From NCBI GenBank assembly GCA_963800395.1, contig CAWDBD010000014.1:434001-498000 (forward strand): a stretch of 64,000 bases of DNA. Direction: 5' to 3'. Made by a program: the position numbers and the translations under genes. Shown here piece after piece: positions 19,324 to 29,866 of this stretch; the first letter of the stretch is position 1, and each line of letters begins with the position of its first letter. A model generated the notes under the pieces. It was not told the DNA's origin and ran no database searches. It worked only from the letters and a program-made list of their open reading frames with translations. The stretch comes from DASSBG01 sp963800395. Lineage in GTDB: Bacteria > Pseudomonadota > Gammaproteobacteria > Xanthomonadales > Rhodanobacteraceae.

Positions 19324-20320
19324 ATGCCCGTCAGTCATCTGCGTCCTGGGTATCTTGTCAGCTTCGTCCTGTCCGTTCTTCTGGTTGGTGCCACCTTGCG
19401 CTATGCGCTCAGACGGGGTCTGCTGGACGCGCCCGGGCGACGACGGTCGCATACCGTGGCCACCCCGCGTGGTGGTGGCCTCGGCCTGCTACTGGCCGGC
19501 TGCCGGTACTGTCTGGGCATGTCTGGGTCCAGCCGTGGCCTGCTCCGGTCGAGGCGCTGGCCTGTTCGGCGCCCTCCTGCTTCTGAGCTGGTGGGCTGGC
19601 TCGACGATCATCTCAATCTGCCGCTGCTGCCGCGCTTCGTGGTGCACGTGCTGGCCGCGACGTGCTGGCGGTGGTTGTCTGCATGATCTGCAGGGCTGGT
19701 CGCCCATCTGCGCCTGCTGGCGGGTGGCCTGGGCTGGCCACGGCCTGGTCAATAAACGCACACAACTTCATGGACGGCATCGACGGCCTGCTGGGGATGC
19801 AGATGCTGTTCTATTTCACCGCCCTGGGTGCCTGGCATGGTCGTTGCAGGCTGCCGGGGTGGCACTGGCGTGTGCGGCTTGCGGCCGCCATGCCTCGGCT
19901 TCCTGTTCTACAACCGACCGCCGGCACGCATTTTCATGGGCGATGTCGGCAGCGTGGCGCTGGGCTGGCTGGTGGCGGCCCTGGCTGCGCTGCTGTGGCG
20001 GCAGCCGCCGCAGAGCGTGTGGTCGGCTTGATCCTCAGCTCCGCATTTATCGTCGATGCCAGCCTGACGCTGATGCGGCGCATGCGGCGTGGGCGGCGCT
20101 GGTACACTGCCCATCGTGAGCACGCCTACCAGTGGCTGGTGCGCAGCGGTTTGAGCCACGCCCGGGTGACTTTTCTACTGGCGTGGAATCTGCTGGTGGC
20201 CCTGCCCCTGGCCCTGGCCGCGCTGGCCTGGCCGCGCCTGGCTCCGGGCCGCTGGCGCTGGTCTGCGTGCTGGGCGGCTGGCGCATGCAGCCATTCGCAT
20301 CATTGCCGCACGACGCGTGA
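19324..20320 (+). pseudogene. WbpL/WecA-like GT4 initiating glycosyltransferase, many frameshifts
   Basis: A membrane enzyme that would transfer a sugar-1-phosphate from a UDP-sugar to undecaprenyl phosphate, starting O-antigen synthesis. Recognisable pieces, each in a changing frame, are RRGLLDAPGRRRSHTVATPRGGG (N-terminus), GWLDDHLNLPLLPRF with the Asp-Asp motif, NAHNFMDGIDGLLGMQ with the NFMDGIDG signature, RPPARIFMGDVGSVALG, and YTAHREHAYQWLVRSG (HxxH region). About six indels in 1 kb are needed to join them. Order and spacing of motifs match the family, so the gene was recently functional or is miscalled. Confidence 0.8.
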
Positions 20321-20334
20321 CAGGAGACGACGCG

Positions 20335-22226
20335 GTGCTGCGTAAACTGATCGGCTTCATCCATCCGCGCATTGCGGTGGTCGTGCACGACCTGGGCATG
20401 GTCTGGCTGGCCTGGATGGTGGCCAACGGCCTGCGCTACGCGTTGCTGTCCGGGTCATCGCCGTCGGCTGGTTTTCTCTGAAACCCGGATCGTGCTGGCA
20501 GTGCAGCGGCCGGTCCTGGCCTGGACCGGCCTGTACAAGGGCCTGTGGCGCTTCGCCAGCCTGCCGGACCTGTGGAACATCCTGCGCGCGGCCATCGCTC
20601 GGCGCGCTGGTGGCGGCGCTGGCGCTGTTCCTGTACGACCGCCTGGCCACGGTGCCGCGCTCGGTGCTGCTGATCTATCCGCTGATCCTCAGCGCTTGCT
20701 CGGGCTGCCGCGCCTGGCGTGGCGCTACTGGAAGGACAGCCGGATTGATCTGTTCCAGGCCCGGCCGAGCAAGCGCGTGCTTATCCTTGGCGCCAGCCCG
20801 GCCGGCGAGGCCCTGGTGCGCGACCTGAAGCGTGACAGCCAGTACCGCGTGGTCGGCTTTCTCGATGACGACCGCGGCCTGCGCGGCGCCAAGGTCCACG
20901 GCGTGCCGGTGCTCGGGCGCATCGCGCAACTGGAGGAGATTGCGCGTCGGTGGCCGCCGAGATGCTGCTGCTGGCATTGCCCTCGGCCAGCAGCCAGAAG
21001 ATGCGCGAGGTGGTCGACCTGTGCGAAGCCACCGGGCTGCCATTCCGTACCGTGCCGCGGCTCGAGGATGTGGTTCCGGGCGCGCCCAGTTCAACCAGCT
21101 CAAGAAGGTGGCGATCGAGGATCTGCTGGGCCGCGAGCCGGTCGAGCTGGATTGGACCGCCATCCGCGAGGACCTGACCGGCAAGCGGGTGCTGGTGACC
21201 GGCGGCGGCGGCTCCATCGGCTCGGAGCTGTGCCGGCAGGTGGCGCGCCTCGGCGCCGCGCGCTGACCATCCTCGAGACCAGCGAGTTCAACCTCTACCA
21301 GATCGAGCAGGAGTTGCGCGCGGCTGCCCGAACTGCTGCTGCGCCGCTGCTCGGTGATTGCGGCGATGCGTCGGCCTGCGAGCATGCCTTCGCCCCGCCG
21401 CGCCCGCAGGTGGTGTTTCATGCCGCCGCCTACAAGCACGTGCCGCTGATGGAGGACCAACCTGCGCGAGGCGTTCCGCAACAACGTGCTCGACACCCGC
21501 AACGCTGGCGCGCACGCCGACCGCATGGGGTGGAGATTCGTGCATGATCTCCACCGACAAGGCGGTCAACCCGACCAACGTCATGGGCGCGACCAAGCGG
21601 GTGGCGGAGATGCTGGTGCAGAACTGGCCGGCGCTCGCGGCACGCGTTTCATCACGGTGCGTTTCGGCAACGTGCTCGGTTCGGCCGGCATCGTGGTGCC
21701 GCTGTTTCGGGAGCAGATCGAGCCGGCGGGCCGGTGACCGTGACCCATCCCGAGATCACACGCTACTTCATGACCATTCCCGAGGCCTGCCAGCTTGATC
21801 CTGCAGGCGGCGCGTGCTGGGCAAAGGCGGCGAGATCTTCGTGCTGGACATGGGCGAGCCGGTCAAGATCGGCTATCTGGCCGAGCAGATGATCCGCCTG
21901 GCTGGCAAGCAGCCGGGGCGGATGTGTAGATTGTCTATACCGGTCTGCGGCCGGGCGAGAAACTGTTCGAGGAACTGTTTCCACCCGCTGGAAAAATACG
22001 GCAAGACGCGGCATCCCAAGATCTATCTGGCGCGCTCGCGCAGCGTGGGCTGGGACCGCATGTCGGTGCAGTTGTCGCGCGCCGAGAAAGCGATCGGCGA
22101 TGCTGATGACGAGGCATTGATGACCATCATGGGCAGGCTGCTGCCGGAATTCGGTACGCGCAATGCCCATACACACGACAACGTGGTCAATCTGGCCGCG
22201 GTCAGGACAACTCGGGAGCCCAATGA
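20335..22226 (+). pseudogene. WbpM/CapD-like nucleotide-sugar 4,6-dehydratase, many frameshifts
   Basis: A large membrane-anchored SDR that converts UDP-GlcNAc to a 4-keto-6-deoxy sugar for O-antigen precursors. The likely GTG start at 20335 follows CAGGAGACGAC. The N-terminal membrane helices are in pieces. The first Rossmann domain shows KRVLILGASPAGEALVRDL and VVGFLDDDRGLRG. The second shows GKRVLVTGGGGSIGSELCRQ, HAAAYKHVPLMEDQ, MISTDKAVNPTNVMGATKR and RFGNVLGSAGIVVPLF. These lie in alternating frames with roughly eight or more indels. The end is inferred from a TGA just before galU. Confidence 0.8.
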
Positions 22227-22234
22227 GGACACGC

Positions 22235-23178
22235 ATGCGAAAAGTGGTATTTCCTGTAGCCGGCTTCGGCACCCGATTCCTGCCCGCCACCAAGTCGGTT
22301 GCCAAGGAACTGCTGCCGGTGCTGGATCAGCCGCTGATCCAGTACGCCGTGGACGAGGCCGCCGATGCCGGCGCCGACACGCTGGTATTCGTCACCAACC
22401 GAAACAAGCACGAGATTGCCGATTATTTCGACTTGTGCCTACGAGCTGGAGGCCAAGTTGCGCGCCGACGGCAAGCAGGAGCTGCTGGACACGGTGCAGG
22501 GCACCCTGCCCAGGGGCATGCGCGCGGTATTCGTTACCCAGCCCCAGGCGCTGGGCCTGGGCCATGCCGTGTTGTGCGCCGGCCGGTCATCGGCGACGAG
22601 CCATTTGGCGTGATCCTGCCCGACGACCTGATTTGGGACAACCGGGCGCGCTGCGTCAGATGGCCGAAGTCGCCGAGCGCGAGCAGGCGGCGGTGCTGGC
22701 GGTGCAGGATGTGCCGCGGGAAAAGACCGGCAGCTACGGCATCGTCGATGCCAAGAAGATCGACGAGCGCAGCAGTCTGGTCCGCCACCTGGTGGAAAAG
22801 CCGTCGCCCGATGATGCCCCGTCCACGCTGGGCGTGGTGGGCCGCTACGTGCTGCCTGGGCGGATTTTGACCTGCTGGCCACCACCCGGCCGGGCAAGGG
22901 TGGCGAGATCCAGCTCACGGACGCCATCGAAAGCCTGATTCGCGACGGTCGCGTGCTGGCCTGGCGTTTTGCTGGCCAGCGCTTTGATTGCGGCAACAAG
23001 CTGGGCATGGTCGAGGCGACCGTGCATCTGGCCCTGCGGATCCGGAACTCGCGCCGGCAGTGCGCGCATGCTGGCACAGGGGTACGGCCGAACGCCGAAA
23101 CACCCCGGTGAGCTGGTCAGCGGTTCCCCGAGATGCCGCGATCCGCCAATGGGTCCGGGCCAAATGCCGGAGTGTTGA
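22235..23178 (+). pseudogene. galU: UTP-glucose-1-phosphate uridylyltransferase, frameshifted
   Basis: Makes UDP-glucose for LPS and other glycans. The N-terminus MRKVVFPVAGFGTRFLPATK contains the nucleotidyltransferase signature, followed by KSVAKELLPVLDQPLIQYAVDEA. Later pieces include LRADGKQELLDTVQ, ALGLGHAVLCAG, FGVILPDDLIWD, VEKPSPDDAPSTLGVVGRYVLPG, GGEIQLTDAIESL-like and RFDCGNKLGMVEATVHLALR, spread over three frames. An in-frame ATG at 22223 is an alternative start. galU is normally single-copy and important, so consensus errors are the simplest explanation. Confidence 0.85.
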
Positions 23179-23217
23179 GTCGGCGTGGCCGGACCGTTGT
23201 CCTGGAGCCGGGGTGTA

Positions 23218-23718
23218 TCAGCCCAGCGCCTTCAGCGCGGCATCGTAATCCGGTTCCTCGGCGATCTCGCCAACCAGCTGGGAATGGGTCACCTTGTTGT
23301 CGGCATCGAGCACCACCACGGCGCGTGCGGCCAGGCCGGCCAGCGGCCCATCGCTCATGGCCACGCCGTAATCGTGCAGGAACTCGCGCCCGCGCATGGT
23401 CGAGAGCATGGTCACGTTGTCGATGCCTTCGGCGCCGCAGAAGCGCGACTGGGCAAAGGGCAGGTCGGCGGAGATGCACAGCACCTGGGTGTTGTTCATC
23501 TCGCCAGCCAGATTGTTGAAGCGGCGTACCGAGGCGGCACAAACCCCCGTGTCGACACTGGGGAAGATGTTGAGAACCTTGCGCTTGCCGGCGAAATCGC
23601 CCAATGAGCGATCGCCGAGGTCCTTGTCCACCAGCTTGAAGTCGGGCGCCGTGGCGCCATTGGCGGGGAATTGCCCATCGATCTGTACTGGCTTGTCATG
23701 AAAAGTGACCTGGGACAT
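23218..23718 (-). CDS. tpx: Thiol peroxidase (2-Cys atypical peroxiredoxin)
   Basis: Reduces peroxides using thioredoxin. 166 residues from the ATG at 23718, preceded by AGGAGATAAGC. The peroxidatic cysteine is Cys60 in FPSVDTGVCAASVRRFN and the resolving one Cys94 in QSRFCGAEG, the exact Tpx spacing. No signal peptide, although Tpx is sometimes reported as periplasmic. The satellite array at 23805 begins about 90 bases upstream of its start, so its promoter must lie in or beside the repeats. Confidence 0.97.
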   Translation of the reverse strand: MSQVTFHDKPVQIDGQFPANGATAPDFKLVDKDLGDRSLGDFAGKRKVLNIFPSVDTGVCAASVRRFNNLAGEMNNTQVLCISADLPFAQSRFCGAEGIDNVTMLSTMRGREFLHDYGVAMSDGPLAGLAARAVVVLDADNKVTHSQLVGEIAEEPDYDAALKALG

Positions 23719-23804
23719 GCTTATCTCCTGCAAAGCTTGATGAATTCAATCCAGTATCATACCGCGCCAGGTTGACCGCAGCCTGTCCCGGACCAGGCGC
23801 ACCC

Positions 23805-25245
23805 AGTCACAGTGGCCGACTTTGCTCTTCCAGCGTCATTCTGCGCGCAGGGAGCAGGGCGACCGGAGTCGCAGAATCCACTCGTCGATTGCGCAACTTG
23901 TCACGTGGCAAGGGCCGTGTGGATCCTGCGACTACGCTTCGCTCCGCGCAGGATGACGGAAGGTGGCTGCGCCTTGCACAGGATGACGGAAGTTAGTTGC
24001 ACCTTGCGCAGGATGACGGAAGGTAGCTGCTCCTTGCACGGGATGACGGGAGGTAGTTGCGCCTTGCACGGGATGACGGAAGGTAGTCGCAGCTTGCACG
24101 GGATGACGCAAGGGAGCGTGCCTGGCGCAGGATGACGCAAGGGGGGCGTGCGTGGCGCAGGATCGCGCAATCGAATCGCGCTGCGTGCAGCCGATACCAG
24201 GCACAGTGGCCGACTTTGCTCTTCCAGCGTCATTCTGCGCGCAGGGAGCAAAGCGACCGGAGTCGCAGAATCCACTCGTCGATAGCGCAACTTGTCACCT
24301 GGCAAGGGCCGTGTGGATCCTGCGACTACGCTTCGCTCCGCGCAGGATGACGGGACGTAGTTGCGCCTTGCGCAGGATGACGGAAGGTAGCTGCGCCTTG
24401 CACGGGATGACGGGAAGTAGTCGCAGCTTGCACGGGATGACGGAAGGTAGTCGCAGCTCGCACGGGGTGACGGGAGGTAGTTGCACCTTGCACGGGATGA
24501 CGGGAAGGTAGTTGCGCCTTGCACGGGATGACGGAAGGTAGTCGCAGCTTGCAGAGGATGACGCAAGGGAGCGTGCCTGGCGCGGGATGACGCAAGGGAC
24601 TCGCGCTGCGTGCAGCCTATACCAGTCACAGTGGCCGACTTTGCTCTTCCAGCGTCATTCTGCGCGCAGGGAGCAAAGCGACCGGAGTCGCAGAATCCAC
24701 TCGTCGATAGCGCAACTTGTCACATGGCAAGGGCCGTGTGGATCCTGCGACTACGCTTCGCTCGCGCAGGATGACAGGAAGGTAGTTGCACCTTGCACGG
24801 GATGACGGGAGGTAGTTGCAGCCTTGCACGGGATGACGGAAGGTAGTCGCAGCTTGCACGAGGATGACGCAAGGGAGCGTGCCTGGCGCGGGATGACGCA
24901 AGGGACTCGCGCTGCGTGCAGCCTATACCAGTCACAGTGGCCGACTTTGCTCTTCCAGCGTCATTCTGCGCGCAGGGAGCAAAGCGACCGGAGTCGCAGA
25001 ATCCACTCGTCGATAGCGTAACTCGTCACGTGGCAAGGGCTGTGTGGATCCTGCGACTACGCTTCGCTCCGCGCAAACGATATCGGATGACGGGAGGTAG
25101 TCGCAGCTTGCACGGGATGACGGGAGGTAGTCGCAGCTTGCACGGAATGACCGAAGGTAGTCGCAGGTTGCACGGGATGACGCAAGGGGGCGTGCCTGGC
25201 GCAGGATGACGCAAGGGAATCGCGCTGCGTGCAGGATGAGGGTGC
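23805..25245. repeat. Nested satellite array: 4 macro-units holding about 27 copies of a 30-bp unit
   Basis: Each macro-unit starts with CAGTGGCCGACTTTGCTC (23810, 24204, 24629, 24935), followed by a family B palindrome (GTCATTCTGCGCGCAGG to GCGCAGGATGACG). A run of 30-bp repeats with the core GCACGGGATGACGG and an AGGTAGTCGCAGCTT-like tail comes next. The runs hold about 8, 9, 5 and 5 repeats. Each run ends with the same order of variants (GCAAGGGAGCGTGCCTG, then a CGCGCTGC form). The 30-mer core equals the end of the palindrome. There are no unique spacers, so it is not CRISPR. It fills the 1.57-kb gap between fabB and tpx. Confidence 0.9.
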
Positions 25246-25285
25246 CCGGGAGTGGCGGTGCCGTCACAAACCTGTGACGCAGGGC

Positions 25286-26495
25286 CTACACGCGCGCAAA
25301 CACCAGGGTGGCATTGGTGCCACCAAAGCCGAAACTGTTGGACATCACCGTGTTCAACTGTGCTTCGCTCGTGTGCCGCAGTATCGGATAAGCCGGCTGC
25401 CTTGGGGTCCAGCACCTCGATGTTGGCCGATCCGGCCATGAATCCGTCCTGCATCATCAGCAGGCTGAAGATGGCTTCGTGCACGCTGGCCGCGCCCAGC
25501 GCATGCCCGGTAAGGGCCTTGGTCGAGGAAATGGGCGGGATGTCATTGCCAAACACCTTGCGCACGGCTTCCAGCTCCACCACGTCGCCCAGTGGCGTGG
25601 CCGTGGCATGGGTGTTGAGATAGTCGATCGGCCGGTCGAGTCCTGCGGTCGCGGCCTTCATGCAGCGCACCGCACCTTCGCCGGAAGGCGCCACCATGTC
25701 GGCGCCGTCGGAGGTCACGCCGTAGCCGACCAGCTCGCCCAGAATGGGTGCACCGCGGGTGCGCGCATGATCGTAGTCTTCCAGGACCAGCATGCCGCCT
25801 CCGCCACCAATGACGAAGCCGTCGCGGTTGGCATCATAGGGGCGCGAGGACGTTTCGGGGGTGTCATTGAAGTTCTTTGAAAGGGCGCCCATGGCGTCAA
25901 ACTGCGAGCTCATGCCCCAGTGGATCTCTTCGCCGCCGCCGGCAAACACGATGTCCTGTGCGCCGTGCCGGATCAGGTCGGCGCCAGCGCCGATGCAGTG
26001 GGCGGAGGTGGCGCAGGCGGCAGCAATGGAGTAGCTGATGCCCAGAATGCCGAAGGCCGTGGCCAGATTGGCCGACACCGTCGAACACATGGTCCTTGGG
26101 ACCATGTAGGGGCCGATGCGCCGCACGCCTTTTTCCTTCAGCAGACGAGCGGTTTCGATCTGCCACTGCGGCGAGCCGCCGCCCGAGCCGGCGATGACAC
26201 CGATGCGCGGGTGGCGAATGGCATCCAGGCTCAGCCCGGCGTTGTCGATGGCCGAGCGCATCGCCACATGGGCATAGGCGGCCGCATCACCCATGAAGCG
26301 CTTGAGCTTGCGGTCAATGCGCTCTTCAAGGTCGATCTGCGGGATACCGGCAACCTGGCTGCGAAGGCCGTTCTCGACCGCCCCGGGCGCGGTGCGAATA
26401 CCGCTTTTCAGCTCGCGCAGGGCCTCGCTGACCGTGTCAGCGGCATGCCCCAGGCAAGAGACGATACCCATGCCGGTAACGACTACTCGACGCAT
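25286..26495 (-). CDS. fabB: 3-oxoacyl-ACP synthase I, 3'-terminal frameshift
   Basis: Condensing enzyme of fatty-acid elongation, needed for unsaturated fatty acids. The ATG at 26495 (MRRVVVTGMGIVSCLG) lies one base after the fabA stop, with GGAGGA inside the fabA end. The catalytic triad is visible: Cys in AAACATSAHCIGAG, His in YLNTHATATPLGD and His in ALTGHALGAASV. After GLSDT a one-base shift near 25375 moves the frame. In the other frame the expected ending MSNSFGFGGTNATLVFARV runs to TAG at 25286. Without correction the protein would read into the satellite array. Confidence 0.93.
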
Positions 26496-26496
26496 G

Positions 26497-27012
26497 TCAG
26501 AAATCCTCCGGCGACTGGAACAGACCCACGCGCAGGCTGCTGGCGTTGTAGATGAGGTGGTCGTCGACATAGGTGCGGCCATCGGCAACCACCAGTTTCA
26601 GGCGACTGCGCACGACGCGGTGAATGTCGATCTCGTAGCGGACCAGCTTGGCCTTGGGCAAAACCTGCCCGGTGAATTTGACCTGGCCCACGCCCAGTGC
26701 GCGGCCGCGGCCCGGTTCGCCAAGCCAGGGCAGGAAGAACCCGGTCAGCTGCCACATGGCGTCCAGCCCCAGGCAGCCCGGCATGACCGGATCGCCCTCG
26801 AAATGACAGTCGAAAAACCACAGGTCGGGCCGGATATCCAGCTCGGCATGCAGCTCGCCCTTGCCATGCGCCCCGCCATGATCGTTGATCAGCGTGATGC
26901 GGTCGAACATCAGCATCGGCGGCTTGGGCAGGCGGGCATTGCCGGGGCCGAACATCTCGCCGCGTGCACAGGCGAGAATCTGCTCTTTGTCAAGCGAAGT
27001 GGGGCGGCTCAT
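26497..27012 (-). CDS. fabA: 3-hydroxydecanoyl-ACP dehydratase/isomerase
   Basis: Dehydrates 3-hydroxyacyl-ACP and isomerises trans-2- to cis-3-decenoyl-ACP, the branch point to unsaturated fatty acids. 171 residues. The active-site block DCHFEGDPVMPGCLGLDAMW contains the catalytic His and, further along, Asp. Forms the standard fabA-fabB operon. The GC-poor gap up to the lplA end at 27154 probably holds the promoter. Confidence 0.97.
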   Translation of the reverse strand: MSRPTSLDKEQILACARGEMFGPGNARLPKPPMLMFDRITLINDHGGAHGKGELHAELDIRPDLWFFDCHFEGDPVMPGCLGLDAMWQLTGFFLPWLGEPGRGRALGVGQVKFTGQVLPKAKLVRYEIDIHRVVRSRLKLVVADGRTYVDDHLIYNASSLRVGLFQSPEDF

Positions 27013-27153
27013 GAATGGTCCGGTTCAGGTGATAGTGCAGAGTCCGGGCACAGCAACTCCGTTGGATTCGCATGGTAACAACAAATGGCTTGCCGGGTCT
27101 CTGATGCGGTTCCCTGGAATTCACTCCGGTACCGATCACCGGCGGGTGCCTGT

Positions 27154-28220
27154 CTAGGGGACGATGCCGGTCCAGCGCTGCTGGCCGAACTTGTCCCGGA
27201 TCAGCGCCCCGGCCCGGGCCAGGTCCTCGCTGCGCAGCGCGTCATCGGACAGGCCGAAGCGTGTGCGGAAGGTGTCGATCATGCTGGCGATCACTGCTTC
27301 GCGGCCATGCCGGTCTGGCTGCGCAGCGGGTCGACGCGCTTGGCGGCACTGGCGGTGCCCTTGTCGGACAGCTTTTCGCGACCAATGCGCAGCACCTCCA
27401 GCATCTTGGCCGCGTCGATGTCGTAGGCCATGGTGACGTGATGCAGCACCGCCTTGCCGCGCCGCGCCTGCGCCGCGCCGGCAATCTTGCCGGCTTCCGA
27501 GGCAATGTCGTTGAGCGGCTGGTACCAGGCCTTGATGCCCAGCGCGCCCAGCGCCTCAATCACCCAGGCATCCATCATGCGCGTAGGATTCCTGGAAGCG
27601 ACAGCCCCTGGACCATCGACAGCGGGGCACTGATCGAATAGGTGATCGTGTTGCCCGGCTCGATGAACATGGCGCCGCCGCCGCTGATCCGGCGCACCAC
27701 CTCGATACCGTGGCGCTGCGCGCCGCTCGGCATCGACCTCGTTGGCCAGCGACTGGAAGCGGCCGATGACGACGCAGGAGGAGGACCATTCCCAGACGCG
27801 CAAGGTGGGGGCGCGATGTCCGGCCGAGACCTGGTCGGTGATGACCTCGTCCAGCGCCATGTGCATGGCTGGCGACTGCGGCGGCTCGTGGATCAGCTGC
27901 CAGTCGTGGTCGTTCCAGCTCGTGCGGCTCATGCCGTCCGGGCCCCGGCCAAGGGCGCGCAGCACCGTCGCGGCCACCGCGTCGGGCGAGAAGCCGTACA
28001 TGGCCACATCGGCGTCCAGGGCCGCATCGACAGCCCGGGCAATGTCATCGGCCGATGCGGTGGCGGGCAGGCCTTCCAGCGCCGCGTTGATTTGCGCCAG
28101 AGCGGTATCCGGCTCCAGGAAAAAGTCGCCGCTCAACTGCACGTTGTGCAGGCGGCCATCCTCGACGTCCAGATCCACCACCACCAGCTTGCCGCCGGAG
28201 ACCTTGTATTCGCCATGCAT
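27154..28220 (-). pseudogene. lplA: Lipoate-protein ligase A, frameshifted
   Basis: Attaches lipoate to lipoyl domains of 2-oxoacid dehydrogenases and GcvH. From the ATG at 28220 (MHGEYKVSGGKLVVVDL) the first about 80 residues look like the LplA accessory (C-terminal-type) domain, placed here at the N-terminus. The catalytic domain follows: PPQSPAMHMALDEVI, RVWEWSSSCVVIGRFQ, then in another frame VRRISGGGAMFIEPGNTITY, then EAGKIAGAAQARR with the active-site lysine. A last shift near 27290 leads to the end DKFGQQRWTGIVP. At least three indels are needed. Confidence 0.85.
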
Positions 28221-28340
28221 GGGCGACGATATCCATTCTGCCTTGCGATGGGCACAGGATGGGGCCGTTGCGGACAAGGTGCAAGCGCCGCCATGCCTGT
28301 TATCGGCTCGCGGCATCTTGCCAGCCACGCTGTTGACGAG

Positions 28341-28387
28341 TGGATTCTGCGACTCCGGTCGCTCTGCTCCCTGCGCGCAGAATGACG
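28341..28387. repeat. Family B half element
   Basis: TGGATTCTGCGACTCCGG to GCGCGCAGAATGACG, the same half as at 3251-3298. It lies in the 423-base gap 28221-28643 between lplA and pilU, next to the family D element at 28493. Confidence 0.75.
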
Positions 28388-28492
28388 ATGGAAAAGCTAA
28401 GGTGGACCGGTGTCATTTTGGCCATCTCGGTGCCATGTCGCTGTCGAAGTCCCGGCGCAGTGTCCAGCCCCTCATCGGCGCAGTCCCGCATT

Positions 28493-28636
28493 CGTCATCC
28501 CGGCGCAGGCCGGGATCCAGTTAGGTCTGGTGTGAAGCACGCAAATAAGTTGCTTGTGTGCTTCGCACGGCTTTTTGCACTGGATGACCCGCCGTTCCGC
28601 GGTTGTAAAGCGCTTCCGGCCTGCGCCGGGATGGCG
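28493..28636 (+). repeat. Family D dispersed element, copy 2
   Basis: Runs from CGTCATCCCGGCGCAGGCC through GGTCTGGTGTG, GCTTGTGTGCTTCGCACG, ACTGGATGACCCGCCG and GTTGTAAAGCGCTTCCGG to GCCGGGATGGCGG. It matches the reverse complement of 2030-2161 over its whole length. It ends eight bases before the pilU stop codon. Confidence 0.75.
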
Positions 28637-28643
28637 GCAATGC

Positions 28644-29760
28644 TCAGTAGGCTTCGGTGTCGTAGGGGTCGTCCTGGTCGAGCGTGGCATTTTCCTTGCC
28701 GCCGCCTTCGGCAAGGCGGATTTTCAGTGCCAGGCCATCGTGGGAGTCGGCCTTGTTGAGTGCTTCTTCCAGATCGATCTTGCCTTCCTTGTACAGCGCG
28801 TACAGGGACTGGTCGAAGGTGTGCATGCCTTCGGACAGGCTGCGGTCCATGGCCTGCTTGACCTCGTGGATGTCGCCGCGGCGGATCATGTCGCGGATCA
28901 GCGGGGTGTTCAGCAGCAGTTCGGTTGCCGGCAGGCGGTGGCCGTCCTTGCCGATCACCAGGCGCTGGCTGATGACGGCGCGCATGTTGAGCGCCATGTT
29001 CATGAGAATGTTCTTGTGCGCCGACTCGGGGAAGAAGTTGAGGATGCGCTCCAGGGTCTGGTCGGCGTTGTTGGAGTGCAGCGTGGCCAGCACCAGGTGC
29101 CCCGTCTCCGAGAAGCCGATGGCCGCTTCCATGGTGTCCGTGTCACGAATTTCGCCGATCAGGATCACGTCCGGCGCCTCGCGCATGCCGTTCTTCAGCG
29201 CATCGTGATAGCTGTGCGTGTCCATGCCCACTTCGCGCTGGTTGACGATGGACTTCTTGTGCCGGTGCAGGTACTCGATCGGGTCCTCGATGGTGAGGAT
29301 GTGGCCGGACTTGTTCGGTTGCGGTGGTCGATCATCGCCGCCAGCGTGGTGGACTTGCCCGAGCCGGTTGCGCCTACCAGCAGGATCAGGCCGCGAGGCT
29401 CCATGATCAGGTCCGGAAGATCGATGGCAGGCGCAGTTGCTCGATCGACGGGATGTCGCTCTTGATGGCGCGGATCACCATGCCCACTTCACCGCGCTGC
29501 TTGAATACGTTGATGCGGAAGCGGCCGGCATCCTTCACGGCGATGGCCATGTTCAGTTCCAGGTCGCGCTCGAACTGCGGCACCTGGCCCTCGTCCATCA
29601 GCGAGTAGGCAATCTTCTTGACCATGCCGCTCGGCAGGCCGGTGTTGCCCAGCGGGTACAATTTGCCTTCAACCTTGATGTTGACCGGCGCGCCGGTGGA
29701 CAGGAACATGTCTGATGCGCCCTTGTCCACCATCAGCTTGAGGAAATAGCCGATATCCAT
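28644..29760 (-). pseudogene. pilU: Type IV pilus retraction ATPase PilU, frameshifted
   Basis: A PilT-like hexameric ATPase that assists pilus retraction and twitching. The ATG at 29760 gives MDIGYFLKLMVDKGASDMFL, closer to PilU than to PilT. The Walker A motif is LLVGATGSGKSTTLAAMI, the Asp box lies in the SIEDP-like region, and Walker B is APDVILIGEIRDTDT. The His-box region is ETGHLVLATLHSNNADQ. Frames change near 29405 and 29310, so two indels break about 372 codons; the C-terminal 195 codons are open. No pilT is adjacent, whereas pilT-pilU are often neighbours. Confidence 0.9.
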
Positions 29761-29866
29761 GATGTTGCTGCCCCTTGGTGATTCAGTCTTGCACGATAAG
29801 CGCTGAGCATGCACGATGTCAGCAGGTATACACAATACTCTTTTTTGCAGGCCGAGAACGCGACAT

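Noticed and set aside
23901..24629. Minus-strand open frame with HPVQGATT-like repeats
   Set aside because: It is the translation of the 30-bp satellite; it shifts frame between blocks and has no start signal or known fold.
23938..25240. Possible CRISPR array
   Set aside because: Units are adjacent degenerate copies with no unique spacers, and no cas gene is near.
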